Assembly: GCF_024832785.1 (NCBI RefSeq)
Contig: NZ_CP116615.1
Location: 2,790,001 to 2,854,000, forward strand
DNA from: Fontisphaera persica
GTDB lineage: Bacteria > Verrucomicrobiota > Verrucomicrobiia > Limisphaerales > Fontisphaeraceae
Length of the DNA: 64,000 nucleotides
Direction: 5' to 3'
Made by a program: the position numbers and the translations under genes. Under the pieces are notes generated by a model. That model was given only the letters and a program-made list of their open reading frames with translations. It was not told the origin of the DNA and made no database searches. Shown here in pieces: positions 33,562 to 40,901 of this stretch. How positions within the stretch are numbered: position 1 is the first letter of the stretch; every line of letters starts with the position of its first letter.

Positions 33562-33884
33562 ATTTTCACATTCAACAAGGCATCGGCCCCCGTGTCATCA
33601 TGACACAAACAGTCCATTATCCATCCTGCCGGCACAAGTCAACCTTCAATTCATGACCTGCGGTATTTTTCCTGCGGACTTGGAGTTATGGCAGGGCTTT
33701 TAGCCGCTTGGGGGGGCGTTTCTCCCCGCCTGTCCTGCGGGAGGTGGGCGGACTTCCATTAAACCCGGCTTGCGTGGTTATCCCGCGACTTTCCACCGGC
33801 GTTAACAAGCAGCTTGCCTTTACCGCCAGTTTCAGGAATGAATCTCTCGCGCACGGCGACGCCGTGTGCTACTCCAATTGCACT
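33562..33884. other. Divergent intergenic region between corA and class V aminotransferase
   Basis: 323 bases with no supported gene. It holds the candidate leftward corA promoter and the leader of the rightward aminotransferase, including an imperfect GC-rich palindrome around 33851-33870. Nothing else is recognised. Confidence 0.5.
33616..33642 (-). promoter_or_regulatory. Candidate promoter of the corA/kinase/regulator operon
   Basis: On the minus strand TTGACT (33637-33642) is followed after 15 bases by GATAAT (33616-33621). Spacing is short, though a 17-base reading to TAATGG also exists. It lies about 55-80 bases upstream of the corA start. Confidence 0.4.
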
Positions 33885-34973
33885 ATGGGTCATGTAAAAT
33901 TGCATATACCGGGGCCGGTGGAAGTCAGTGAAAAGACTTTCCGGGCCTTTTGCACCCCCATGATTGGCCATCGCAGCCAGGCCTTCAAAGACCTGTATGC
34001 GAAAATCCAGCCGCAGTTGCAGGAACTGCTCTACACCAAGCAACTGGTATATCTGAGCACTTCCTCCGCGTGGGGCGTCATGGAGGCCGCCATCCGCAAC
34101 CTGGTTTCCAGGAAAGTCCTCAACTGCATGTGCGGCGCGTTTTCCGACAAATGGTATGATGTCGCCAAACGCTGCGGCAAGGAGGCCGAGCCATTGCAGG
34201 TGCCCTGGGGGTCGCCCATCCGCGCCGAGCAGATTGACGCCCGGCTGGCCACGGGCCAGTTCGACGCCCTGACGCTCATCCACAACGAAACCTCCACCGG
34301 CGTGATGAGCCCCGTGTATGAAATTGCCGAGTTAAAGAAAAAATACCCGGACGTCATGTTCATCGTGGACGCCGTCAGCTCCATGACGGCCGTCAAGCTG
34401 GAGTTTGACAAGCTGGGGATTGATGTGCTGCTCGCCGGCACGCAAAAGGCCTTTGCGCTGCCGCCGGGCATGACGGTGTTTGTCTGCTCCCCCGCCGCGC
34501 TGGCCAAGGCTGCCACCATGAAGGACCGCGGCTACTATTTTGATTTCGTTGAATTCCAGAAAAATGCCGAGCAAAGCATGACGCCCAGCACGCCGAGCAT
34601 CGGGCATGTGTTTGCGCTGGCCTCGAAGCTGGAGGACATTTTCCAGGAGGGCCTGGAAGCGCGTTTTGCCCGCCATAAAAAGCTGGCCGAAATGACCCGG
34701 GCCTGGGCGGCCAAACATGGCTTTACCCTGTTCCCGGAAGCGGGCTTTGAAAGTGTCACCCTCACCTGCATCAACAACGGCGCCAAACCCGGCGGCCGCG
34801 TGGTGGACGTGCCCAAATTGCAGAAGCTGGTGCGCGAGCAGGGTTTCCTGATTGACGGTGGCTACGGCAAAATCAAGGGCACCACCTTCCGCATCTCCAA
34901 CATGGGCGACGAAACGGAAGCCACCATGCAGCAGCTTTACGCGGCGCTGGACAATGCCATGAAACAACTTTAA
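33885..34973 (+). CDS. Class V PLP-dependent aminotransferase (alanine/serine-glyoxylate or phosphoserine type)
   Basis: The 362-residue enzyme begins MGHVKLHIPGPVEVSEKTFRAF and has GHRSQAF near residue 28, typical of class V aminotransferases such as serine-glyoxylate and alanine-glyoxylate aminotransferase. Other landmarks are LIHNETSTGVMSPV, the cofactor Asp162 in FIVDAVSSMTAV, and the Schiff-base lysine in AGTQKAFALPPGM (Lys188). The C-terminal domain ends TTFRISNMGDETEATMQQLY. It may serve as a phosphoserine aminotransferase in serine synthesis, but no serA is in the window. The ATG at 33885 marks the conserved N-terminus. A strong terminator follows. Confidence 0.9.
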   Translation: MGHVKLHIPGPVEVSEKTFRAFCTPMIGHRSQAFKDLYAKIQPQLQELLYTKQLVYLSTSSAWGVMEAAIRNLVSRKVLNCMCGAFSDKWYDVAKRCGKEAEPLQVPWGSPIRAEQIDARLATGQFDALTLIHNETSTGVMSPVYEIAELKKKYPDVMFIVDAVSSMTAVKLEFDKLGIDVLLAGTQKAFALPPGMTVFVCSPAALAKAATMKDRGYYFDFVEFQKNAEQSMTPSTPSIGHVFALASKLEDIFQEGLEARFARHKKLAEMTRAWAAKHGFTLFPEAGFESVTLTCINNGAKPGGRVVDVPKLQKLVREQGFLIDGGYGKIKGTTFRISNMGDETEATMQQLYAALDNAMKQL

Positions 34974-34990
34974 GCCGCGTTATTTTCAAG

Positions 34991-35018
34991 GGCCGGCTGG
35001 CACGCCGGCCTTTTTTTT
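34991..35018 (+). terminator. Intrinsic terminator of the class V aminotransferase gene
   Basis: A perfect 7-bp stem GGCCGGC / GCCGGCC (34991-34997 and 35004-35010) with a 6-base loop is followed by eight T residues. It lies 17 bases past the stop. Confidence 0.88.
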
Positions 35019-35027
35019 ATGGGGGGC

Positions 35028-35888
35028 TCACACGGTAACCACCGGATTTTCCAACCGGCCCACGCCGGTTAGAGTGATGGCAATCCGGTCGCCTGGCTCC
35101 AAGGTGAAGTGGTCCGGCGGCACAATGCCCGTGCCGGTCAACAGCACGGCGCCATGGGGAAATTCCTGACAGCGATATAAATAACTCCCCAGCTCGGCAA
35201 AACTGCGTTTGAGGCGGTCCACGGGTGTTTCGCCGCTGAACACCGTGCCGCCCGCGCGCGTGATTTCCAGCCGGATTTCCCAACGGCGCGCCTCCGCTTC
35301 ATCAGCGCCCACGCGAATCCAGGGGCCCACCGCGCAGGAGCCGCGATAAACCTTGGCTTGGGGCAAATAGAGGGGGTTTTCGCCTTCGATGTCCCGGCTG
35401 CTCATGTCATTGCCGATGGTAATCCCCGCCAGGCGTCCCCGCGAGTTAAACACCAGCGCCAGCTCCGGCTCCGGCACACTCCAATGGGCATCTGAGCGGA
35501 TGCCCACCGGCTGACCCGGCCCCACCACCTTTTCCGGCAGCGACTTAAAGAACAGCTCCGGCCGCAGGGCGTCGTACACCCGGTCATAGGCGCTGGCGCT
35601 CAGGGCAGATTCCTCCATGCGCGCCGTCTTGCTGCGGAGATAGGTCACCCCCGCCGCCCACACCTCCTGGCGGTCCAGCGGACAGCACAAGGTCACCTGC
35701 GCGAGCGGCAGGCGGGGAAGGGTCCGCCGTGCCAGCGACGCGGTCAGTTCCGCCGGCTCGTCCACCTCCAGGATTTGCGCCACACTGAAAATGCCGGCCG
35801 CCGTCAAATCCATGACCGAGGTTTCCTCGAGCATCAGCCCCGGCCGCGGCACGGCATCGGCCTGGGTGGTAAATCGGCAGAGTCTCAT
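35028..35888 (-). CDS. Fumarylacetoacetate hydrolase family protein
   Basis: The 286-residue protein carries the FAH-fold features WAAGVTYLRSK, ELFFKSLPEKVVGPGQPVGI, PEPELALVFNSRG, GNDMSSRDIEGENPLYLPQAKVY and LLTGTGIVPP. The metal-binding triad is in PEPELAL and NDMSSRDIE. The family includes hydrolases and dehydratases of keto acids, for example 2-keto-3-deoxy-sugar-acid dehydratases. Its start overlaps the stop of the GH172-like gene (ATGA), so translation is coupled; this suggests a sugar-acid step downstream of glycan hydrolysis (inference). Substrate not determinable. Confidence 0.85.
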   Translation of the reverse strand: MRLCRFTTQADAVPRPGLMLEETSVMDLTAAGIFSVAQILEVDEPAELTASLARRTLPRLPLAQVTLCCPLDRQEVWAAGVTYLRSKTARMEESALSASAYDRVYDALRPELFFKSLPEKVVGPGQPVGIRSDAHWSVPEPELALVFNSRGRLAGITIGNDMSSRDIEGENPLYLPQAKVYRGSCAVGPWIRVGADEAEARRWEIRLEITRAGGTVFSGETPVDRLKRSFAELGSYLYRCQEFPHGAVLLTGTGIVPPDHFTLEPGDRIAITLTGVGRLENPVVTV

Positions 35889-37063
35889 GGTTTGGCGGGA
35901 TATTCCAAATCCTTGGCTGAGGGCAGCGCCGGGAAAGGCGCATGCGGCTCCTTCTGGTACCAGTACGCTACCGAGGCAATGTCATCCTGAAGCTGGAGGT
36001 AACGTCCGCCTTCCTGCCAGCCCAGGGCCTGAATGGTCACGCGCAAATCCTTTTTGAAACGGACCGGGTCGGGGATGTGCCAGCGGTAGAGGCCAAAGCG
36101 CTGGCCGACTTCGTAGATTTGATTGGGCGGAATGACCTGATGCAGGCCGGAATAGGGCGTGTTGAATACGCCGTAATTGCGCTTTTTATTGTCCTGCCAG
36201 TCCCGCACTTCAAAATTGTAGGAGCCGCAGAAGTAATCCTCCGTGCCCGTGCCGCAAATGGTGGGCCAGTCTTTGTCACCATCCAGGTAAAACTTGATTT
36301 CGCCCTCACCCCACCAGCCCGGGCTGTGGACCTGCCAGGCCAGGTAGGTGCCCACGTAGTGGCCCTCGCCTTTGACGCCGTCTAAAATGGTGTAAAGCCC
36401 CTTTTGCTTCAAGGGCTTCTCCTGCCGGTATTGGGCGTGAAAATAAGCGGCATCCCGCGGCACAGGCGCCAAAGTGTAATTAATCTGGTAGTACAACACC
36501 ATGTCGCGCGAGTCGATGTTTTCCATGGTAATACGCGCCTTTTTGAGGAAGGGCATGGGCCAATAGCAGTTGAAGGCGCTGCCCGGATTCACGCACACCG
36601 CCAGCGAGCTGAGCTGGCTGTACTGGCCCCAGCCCATCGCAAAAAAATCACCCACCGGACATTCCACTGACGGCGTGGGTTCATCGTCCCAGTAAAAGCG
36701 CAGGATGGATTTGCGCCAGTTGCCCGTGGGCGTCATCCAGATGCTCTGAATCATGCCCGGCCCTTTGATTTCGCCCAAAGTAAAAGTCTGACCGGCCGCA
36801 ATCCGCACCGAGGGCGACACTTTCCAGCCCTGCCCCAAATCGCGCGCGGCATTTTTACCGGTGCCTTCGGTGGCCATGCCGCCCCGGCCTTTTTCACCGG
36901 TGAAGTTCTCCGGACTGATGGAGCGGCTTTCCGCTTTGGAAACCCGGAATAGATTGCCCATGCCCATGTCCAGGCCGTTGAATGCATCTGCGGCCCACAG
37001 CCCCGACGCCCAGCTCAGCAAGGCCCCGGCCAGCAACCAGGAGGTATGTTTCATATCGCGCAT
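35885..37063 (-). CDS. Exported DUF2961 / GH172-like protein
   Basis: The 392-residue protein starts with a signal peptide (MRDMKHTSWLLAGALLSWASGLWA). It has the DUF2961 core: GPGMIQSIWMTPTG, LRFYWDDEPTPSVECPVGDFFAMG, NCYWPMPFLKKARITMEN, GEGEIKFYLDGD, TICGTGTEDYFCGSYNF and NTPYSGLHQV. DUF2961 enzymes form GH172, whose characterised members act on alpha-D-fructofuranosides or D-arabinofuranosides. The conserved acidic residues in WGEGEIKF and GTGTEDYF are candidate catalytic glutamates. A second ATG lies at 37054. It is coupled to the downstream FAH-family gene. The linkage cleaved here is unknown. Confidence 0.88.
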   Translation of the reverse strand: MRDMKHTSWLLAGALLSWASGLWAADAFNGLDMGMGNLFRVSKAESRSISPENFTGEKGRGGMATEGTGKNAARDLGQGWKVSPSVRIAAGQTFTLGEIKGPGMIQSIWMTPTGNWRKSILRFYWDDEPTPSVECPVGDFFAMGWGQYSQLSSLAVCVNPGSAFNCYWPMPFLKKARITMENIDSRDMVLYYQINYTLAPVPRDAAYFHAQYRQEKPLKQKGLYTILDGVKGEGHYVGTYLAWQVHSPGWWGEGEIKFYLDGDKDWPTICGTGTEDYFCGSYNFEVRDWQDNKKRNYGVFNTPYSGLHQVIPPNQIYEVGQRFGLYRWHIPDPVRFKKDLRVTIQALGWQEGGRYLQLQDDIASVAYWYQKEPHAPFPALPSAKDLEYPAKP

Positions 37064-37267
37064 TTGGTTTGGGAATGATTTACCGTTTCCCGCCGGGTCA
37101 CAGCAGGTCCACAGGCCTGCCAGCCCGGGCCGGGAAACAGGCGCATGATGCCGCGCCGGAGCGCGCTTGGCAATCCCACTTTTGTTCGTTTGCCTGTCCC
37201 GGCAGCGCAGGCAGCGGCACTGCTTATCCCAAGGGAAGCTGCCCGTTCCTCCGGCAGCCCGGCTGCG

Positions 37268-38104
37268 CTATTTCTCCACCCGCAGCAACCGGTTGGTGAG
37301 GGTATTCCAGCGGTTGGTCCAATCGCGCCAACTGGCCGCCCAGAAGACCCCCGTAAGATTGGTGCGGGCATGTTCCATGGCTTTTTGCACGACGGCCAGT
37401 TGCTTGCGCGCCTCCTGCGTCTGCCGCCACTGCCAAAGCGTCTCCGCCCAATTCAGAGGGTTTTCCGGATAAAGCGGGGCAAGTTGCAGGGCCTGCGCCA
37501 AATGTTGCCGGGCGAGGGTACGATTGCCCACGCTAATCGGCCAGCCGGGTGCATCGCGGTACAACAATCCCAGGCAACGGTCCGCGCCGGCAAAATCGAA
37601 CTGGGCGTCCAAATCCCGGGCCCGATAAAAGGCGTCCTGCATTTCCTTCACCAGCCGCAAAGCGGCCAGTTGTTTGGTGCGGGCCAGTTGGCCCAGATTC
37701 ATGCCCAGGTAGTAATGTCCTGCCGCATGATTTTCCTTCAGTGCAATCGCTCTGCGGCTGGCCAGGATGCCCTCTTCGGCCACGGCGGCCCGCTGGGTGT
37801 CATTGGTGGCAAATTCGCCCAAATCGAAACAGGCCTGGGCCCATTGCCAGGCGGCAGTGAAGTCATTGGTAAGCTGGCCGGCCCGCTGGCGCGCCTGTTG
37901 GTACCGCTGCTCATAAAAAGTGTAAAAGGACAGCTCGCTCGCCTCGCCCGCGCCCTTGGGAGGGGTTTGGGTGGAAGTCACCGGCTCGGCGGCGCCGGCG
38001 GCCATGCTCATGAGGCTGAATCCCGCCACCAGCCAGCCGGCCAGGGCCGGGGACCCCCACGACAGCCAACGCCACCGGGCAACGCCATGACAAGGGATGG
38101 GCAT
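37268..38104 (-). CDS. Exported TPR-like protein of unknown function
   Basis: The 278-residue protein has a signal peptide covering about residues 1-38 (hydrophobic ALAGWLVAGFSLMSMAAGAA). The remainder is almost entirely helical, with TPR-like pairs such as AAWQWAQACFDLGEFATNDTQ, AGHYYLGMNLGQLART and LARQHLAQALQLAPLYPENP. It resembles TRAP-associated TatT-type helical proteins in general appearance only. Neighbours give no pathway: it diverges from the small lipoprotein/hpnH unit and lies upstream of the GH172 gene across a 204-base gap. I do not recognise a specific family. Confidence 0.65.
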   Translation of the reverse strand: MPIPCHGVARWRWLSWGSPALAGWLVAGFSLMSMAAGAAEPVTSTQTPPKGAGEASELSFYTFYEQRYQQARQRAGQLTNDFTAAWQWAQACFDLGEFATNDTQRAAVAEEGILASRRAIALKENHAAGHYYLGMNLGQLARTKQLAALRLVKEMQDAFYRARDLDAQFDFAGADRCLGLLYRDAPGWPISVGNRTLARQHLAQALQLAPLYPENPLNWAETLWQWRQTQEARKQLAVVQKAMEHARTNLTGVFWAASWRDWTNRWNTLTNRLLRVEK

Positions 38105-38135
38105 GCGACAGGCCTTTATTTGCCGAAATTTGCTA

Positions 38136-38163
38136 TTGCTATCAAGGTCAATGGTTCTATATT
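38136..38163 (+). promoter_or_regulatory. Candidate promoter of the small lipoprotein/hpnH unit
   Basis: TTGCTA (38136-38141) and TATATT (38158-38163) are separated by 16 bases in an AT-rich island. The start would be only about 7 bases before the ATG at 38177, giving a near-leaderless message. Confidence 0.35.
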
Positions 38164-38176
38164 ACCCTGTTATTAG

Positions 38177-38389
38177 ATGCAGATTCACTGGAAAATCTTC
38201 GGCAAGGCCTTGCTGGCAGGGGCATGGGTGGCTTTTTGGGCCACCGGCTGCGGCGGATTCAGCGGCAGCCATTCCATTTCCCCGGCCACGTTTCTGATGC
38301 CGGGGCTGCTCAAACATGAGTCTCCGCCCCCCGCCGAAGCTCCAGCGCCCCAGCTTGAGCTGACCAATTGGGTGGCGCAGCTCAAGTAA
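38177..38389 (+). CDS. Small putative lipoprotein
   Basis: The 70-residue protein has a basic start and hydrophobic core (KIFGKALLAGAWVAFWATGC) with Cys25 in an ATGC lipobox-like context. A short Ser/Pro-rich mature region ends with APAPQLELTNWVAQLK. It lies 13 bases upstream of hpnH on the same strand, so it probably shares that message. No family recognised. The frame, lipobox and tight spacing favour a real gene over chance. Confidence 0.55.
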   Translation: MQIHWKIFGKALLAGAWVAFWATGCGGFSGSHSISPATFLMPGLLKHESPPPAEAPAPQLELTNWVAQLK

Positions 38390-38402
38390 TTTCACACTGT
38401 TT

Positions 38403-39773
38403 ATGCGATTTCCTCTGGCGTTGACGGCGAAAATCGCCGGCCACATCCTCAAACATAAATGGCGCGGCACTCCGAAGTTTGCCCTGGTTTTGCAACTGGA
38501 GCCGCTCCACACCTGCAACCTCACCTGCACCGGCTGCGGGCGCATCCGGGAGTATTCCACCAGTCTCAAGGACATGATGTCGCTGGAAGACTGCCTGGCC
38601 GCCGCCCAGGAGTGCGACGCGCCGATGGTCTCGATTTGCGGCGGCGAGCCGCTGATTTATCCGAAGATTGAGGAGCTGGTAAATGGGCTGCTGGCGCAGG
38701 GACGCATTGTATATATTTGCACCAATGGCGTGTTCATGCGCCGCAAGCTCCGGGATTATCTGGCCGCCACTTACACCCCGGCCCGTGAAACTCTTCTCCA
38801 GGAGCTGTTGGCCGAGAAATTGATTTCTGACAAAGACGCGGAAACCATCCGCCAGGGTAAAAAGGACGGCAAACCCGTCATCGCGCCGACGCAGTGGCTG
38901 TATTGGAATGTGCATATTGACGGTTTGGAATACACCCATGACCTCATTGTCGAGCGCGAAGGGGTGTTCAAAGAATGCGTGGAGGCCATCAAAATGGCCA
39001 AGCGGCTGGGCTTCCAGGTGGCCACCAACACCACGGTTTATCGGGAGACCGATGTCCGCGAAATCGAGCAGATGTTTGCCTTCTTCTCCTGGCTGGGCGT
39101 GGACGGCCATACCATCTCCCCCGGCTACGATTACGACGCGGCCAAAAAGGACATGATTCAGCGGCTGGGCAAAAAACCGGAAGACTTCTTCCTCACCCGC
39201 GCCATGACCAAGGAGAAATTCGCGCGCATCCTCGAATGGGGTGAGAAATACACCATCTTTGGCACCCGCGTGTACCAGGAGTTTCTGGCGGGCAAACGCG
39301 AGTTGACCTGCACCGCCTGGGCCATTCCGACCCGTAACATTGCCGGCTGGAAAGCGCCCTGTTATCTCATGACTGACGGTCATTACCAGACCTACCAGGA
39401 GATGCTCGAAAAGGTGGACTGGGACAAGTACGGCACCGTCAACGGGGTGGCCCGGGACCCGCGCTGCGAAAACTGCATGGTCCATTGCGGCTACGACCCC
39501 AGCGGCGCTTTGGGCACCAATTACCAACCGGGAGACAACTGGAAAAACATCAAGTACAACTTCGGCCCCAAACCCAAACCCGACCCGGAGGGGGCCAAGG
39601 TACAGGCCTTCAACGGCGCCTCCGTGGGCAAAGGCCATCTGGCCGAGGCGCGCCTCGCCCTCAAAGAGGGCAAGGGCGGAAAAATCACCGTGCAACCGGC
39701 GGGTGATTGCGGCTCGCCGGACCATCGCCAACGCGAGGAGTTGCTGGCCAAAATGGGGCGCAAAGAGGCTTGA
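38403..39773 (+). CDS. hpnH: HpnH-like radical SAM adenosylhopene transferase
   Basis: HpnH joins a 5'-deoxyadenosyl group to diploptene to make adenosylhopane, the first side-chain step in C35 hopanoids. The protein has the family N-terminus MRFPLALTAKIAGHILKHKW, then LEPLHTCNLTCTGCGRIREY with the iron-sulfur cysteines C38-x3-C42-x2-C45. It also has MVSICGGEPLIYPKI, HIDGLEYTHDLIVEREGVF, TTVYRETD and CTAWAIPTRNIAGWKAPCYLMTDG with the DUF3463-type Cys region ENCMVHCGYDPSGAL. At 456 residues it is longer than usual (about 340) because of an insertion around residues 120-163 and a C-terminal tail of about 60 residues. The 3' end lies in the left copy of a 63-bp direct repeat. Confidence 0.88.
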   Translation: MRFPLALTAKIAGHILKHKWRGTPKFALVLQLEPLHTCNLTCTGCGRIREYSTSLKDMMSLEDCLAAAQECDAPMVSICGGEPLIYPKIEELVNGLLAQGRIVYICTNGVFMRRKLRDYLAATYTPARETLLQELLAEKLISDKDAETIRQGKKDGKPVIAPTQWLYWNVHIDGLEYTHDLIVEREGVFKECVEAIKMAKRLGFQVATNTTVYRETDVREIEQMFAFFSWLGVDGHTISPGYDYDAAKKDMIQRLGKKPEDFFLTRAMTKEKFARILEWGEKYTIFGTRVYQEFLAGKRELTCTAWAIPTRNIAGWKAPCYLMTDGHYQTYQEMLEKVDWDKYGTVNGVARDPRCENCMVHCGYDPSGALGTNYQPGDNWKNIKYNFGPKPKPDPEGAKVQAFNGASVGKGHLAEARLALKEGKGGKITVQPAGDCGSPDHRQREELLAKMGRKEA

Positions 39774-39818
39774 AGCGGCCCAAGGGCAATGATTTATTGC
39801 TCATGATGGAAGCGAGGC
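39756..39818. repeat. 63-bp direct repeat, left copy
   Basis: It matches 40692-40754 at 60 of 63 positions. The repeat spans the last codons and stop of hpnH and runs through the ATG of the nucleotidyltransferase gene. The distance between copies is 936 bases. Confidence 0.95.
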
Positions 39819-40210
39819 CAACCATGATCGCGGCGAAGCCACAAAAACTGGACTTTCCAGCGCTTCGCGATCCGCGCTATCCGGTGCGACAGATTGCCGA
39901 CCAGGTGGAACCTTACCTGCGGCTCATTGTGGAGCGTTTCCATCCGGAAAAAATCATCCTTTTCGGCAGCCAGGTCAGCGGCCATCCCTCGGTGGATAGC
40001 GATGTGGATTTGCTTATCATCTGCCCGGAAGTCACTTCGGAAAGGGAAATGAACCGGCAGATTCGGGCGGCATTTTGGGAAATTTCCGGCCCAAGATTGC
40101 CCTTTACGCTGCTGACCAAAACGCCCCGTTTCATTGAGGAGCGGCTGGCTGAAGGCAGTGCGTTCTACCACGATATCCTGAACCAGGGGGTGGTGGTTTA
40201 TGCTGCGTAA
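39803..40210 (+). CDS. Minimal nucleotidyltransferase (MNT-type antitoxin-like)
   Basis: The 135-residue protein has the nucleotidyltransferase signature GS-x10-D-x-D (Gly55, Ser56, Asp67, Asp69) in IILFGSQVSGHPSVDSDVDL. Proteins of this size paired with HEPN partners are MntA-type antitoxins that AMPylate the HEPN toxin (type VII systems), or related minimal NTases. The HEPN gene overlaps it by 11 bases. Possible starts are 39803, 39806 and 39824; the first two lie inside the left direct repeat. The region is less GC-rich than hpnH and hpnJ, fitting acquisition. Confidence 0.85.
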   Translation: MMEARPTMIAAKPQKLDFPALRDPRYPVRQIADQVEPYLRLIVERFHPEKIILFGSQVSGHPSVDSDVDLLIICPEVTSEREMNRQIRAAFWEISGPRLPFTLLTKTPRFIEERLAEGSAFYHDILNQGVVVYAA

Positions 40211-40613
40211 ACAATCTTCCGAAAACAATCCAGCGGATTGGTTTTACTCGGCCGCTGACCGGCTCAAGGTGGCCGACCTCGCCTGGAAAGCGGAAGGGGT
40301 GACTCAATCAGGCATCGAACTTCCGCAAGAGGCTGTCGAGCGTTATCTGAAAGGTTATTTGGTCGCGCAAGGCTGGCGCTTGCGGCGGGTGCATGACCTG
40401 GGTGCCTTGCTGGCGGATGCCATGCAATTCGAGCCACGTTTTGCGCAATTCAAAAACCTGGCAGATGAACTGACTGAAGATTTCTTTGCGCAGCACTACC
40501 CCGGAGGCGACTGGACTGAGCTGGGCAAGAATTATGCTCAGCTACGCGAGCAAACCCACCATCTTGTCGAGCTGATTCGTGAATTGCTGCCCCACTTTTT
40601 TAAGGACGCATGA
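40200..40613 (+). CDS. HEPN-domain protein (toxin-like partner of the MNT)
   Basis: The 137-residue helical protein has the HEPN pattern DWFYSAADRLKVADLAWKAE, ELPQEAVERYLKGYLVAQGW, RRVHDLGALLADAM and LTEDFFAQHYPGGDW. HEPN proteins paired with a minimal nucleotidyltransferase often act as RNases (HepT), using an R-x4-6-H motif. Here the RVHDLGALL segment fits the common non-catalytic HEPN form, and the RNase motif is not clear. Activity is therefore uncertain. Its ATG overlaps the stop of the MNT gene. Confidence 0.82.
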   Translation: MLRKQSSENNPADWFYSAADRLKVADLAWKAEGVTQSGIELPQEAVERYLKGYLVAQGWRLRRVHDLGALLADAMQFEPRFAQFKNLADELTEDFFAQHYPGGDWTELGKNYAQLREQTHHLVELIRELLPHFFKDA

Positions 40614-40691
40614 CGATCCACCTCAACCAGTTTCAGGTGAAGACCTGCCTGGTCAAATTTAACTCATGGCAGGCGAGCGCTTGTAGCCCAA

Positions 40692-40754
40692 GGGCGCAAA
40701 GAGGCTTGAAGCGGCCCAAGGGCAATGATTTATTGCTGATGATGGAATCGTGGC
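40692..40754. repeat. 63-bp direct repeat, right copy
   Basis: The second copy repeats the 3' end of hpnH (including the in-frame TGA) and the following leader up to a second ATGATGG. It lies 78 bases after the HEPN stop and 147 bases before hpnJ. Three mismatches separate it from the left copy. Confidence 0.95.
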
Positions 40755-40901
40755 AGGCCGGCCGAATGTGCTCTGATGAATTCCATGCTTAAACTTGAAA
40801 AGGGACAAAAGCGGGCAATGCCCCTGAAACCCGCCGGCGATGCCGGCCGGGTGGATTTGGGCTGCTCCGGCGGTTTCCGAAGAATTTGAAATGGCGAAAT
40901 C

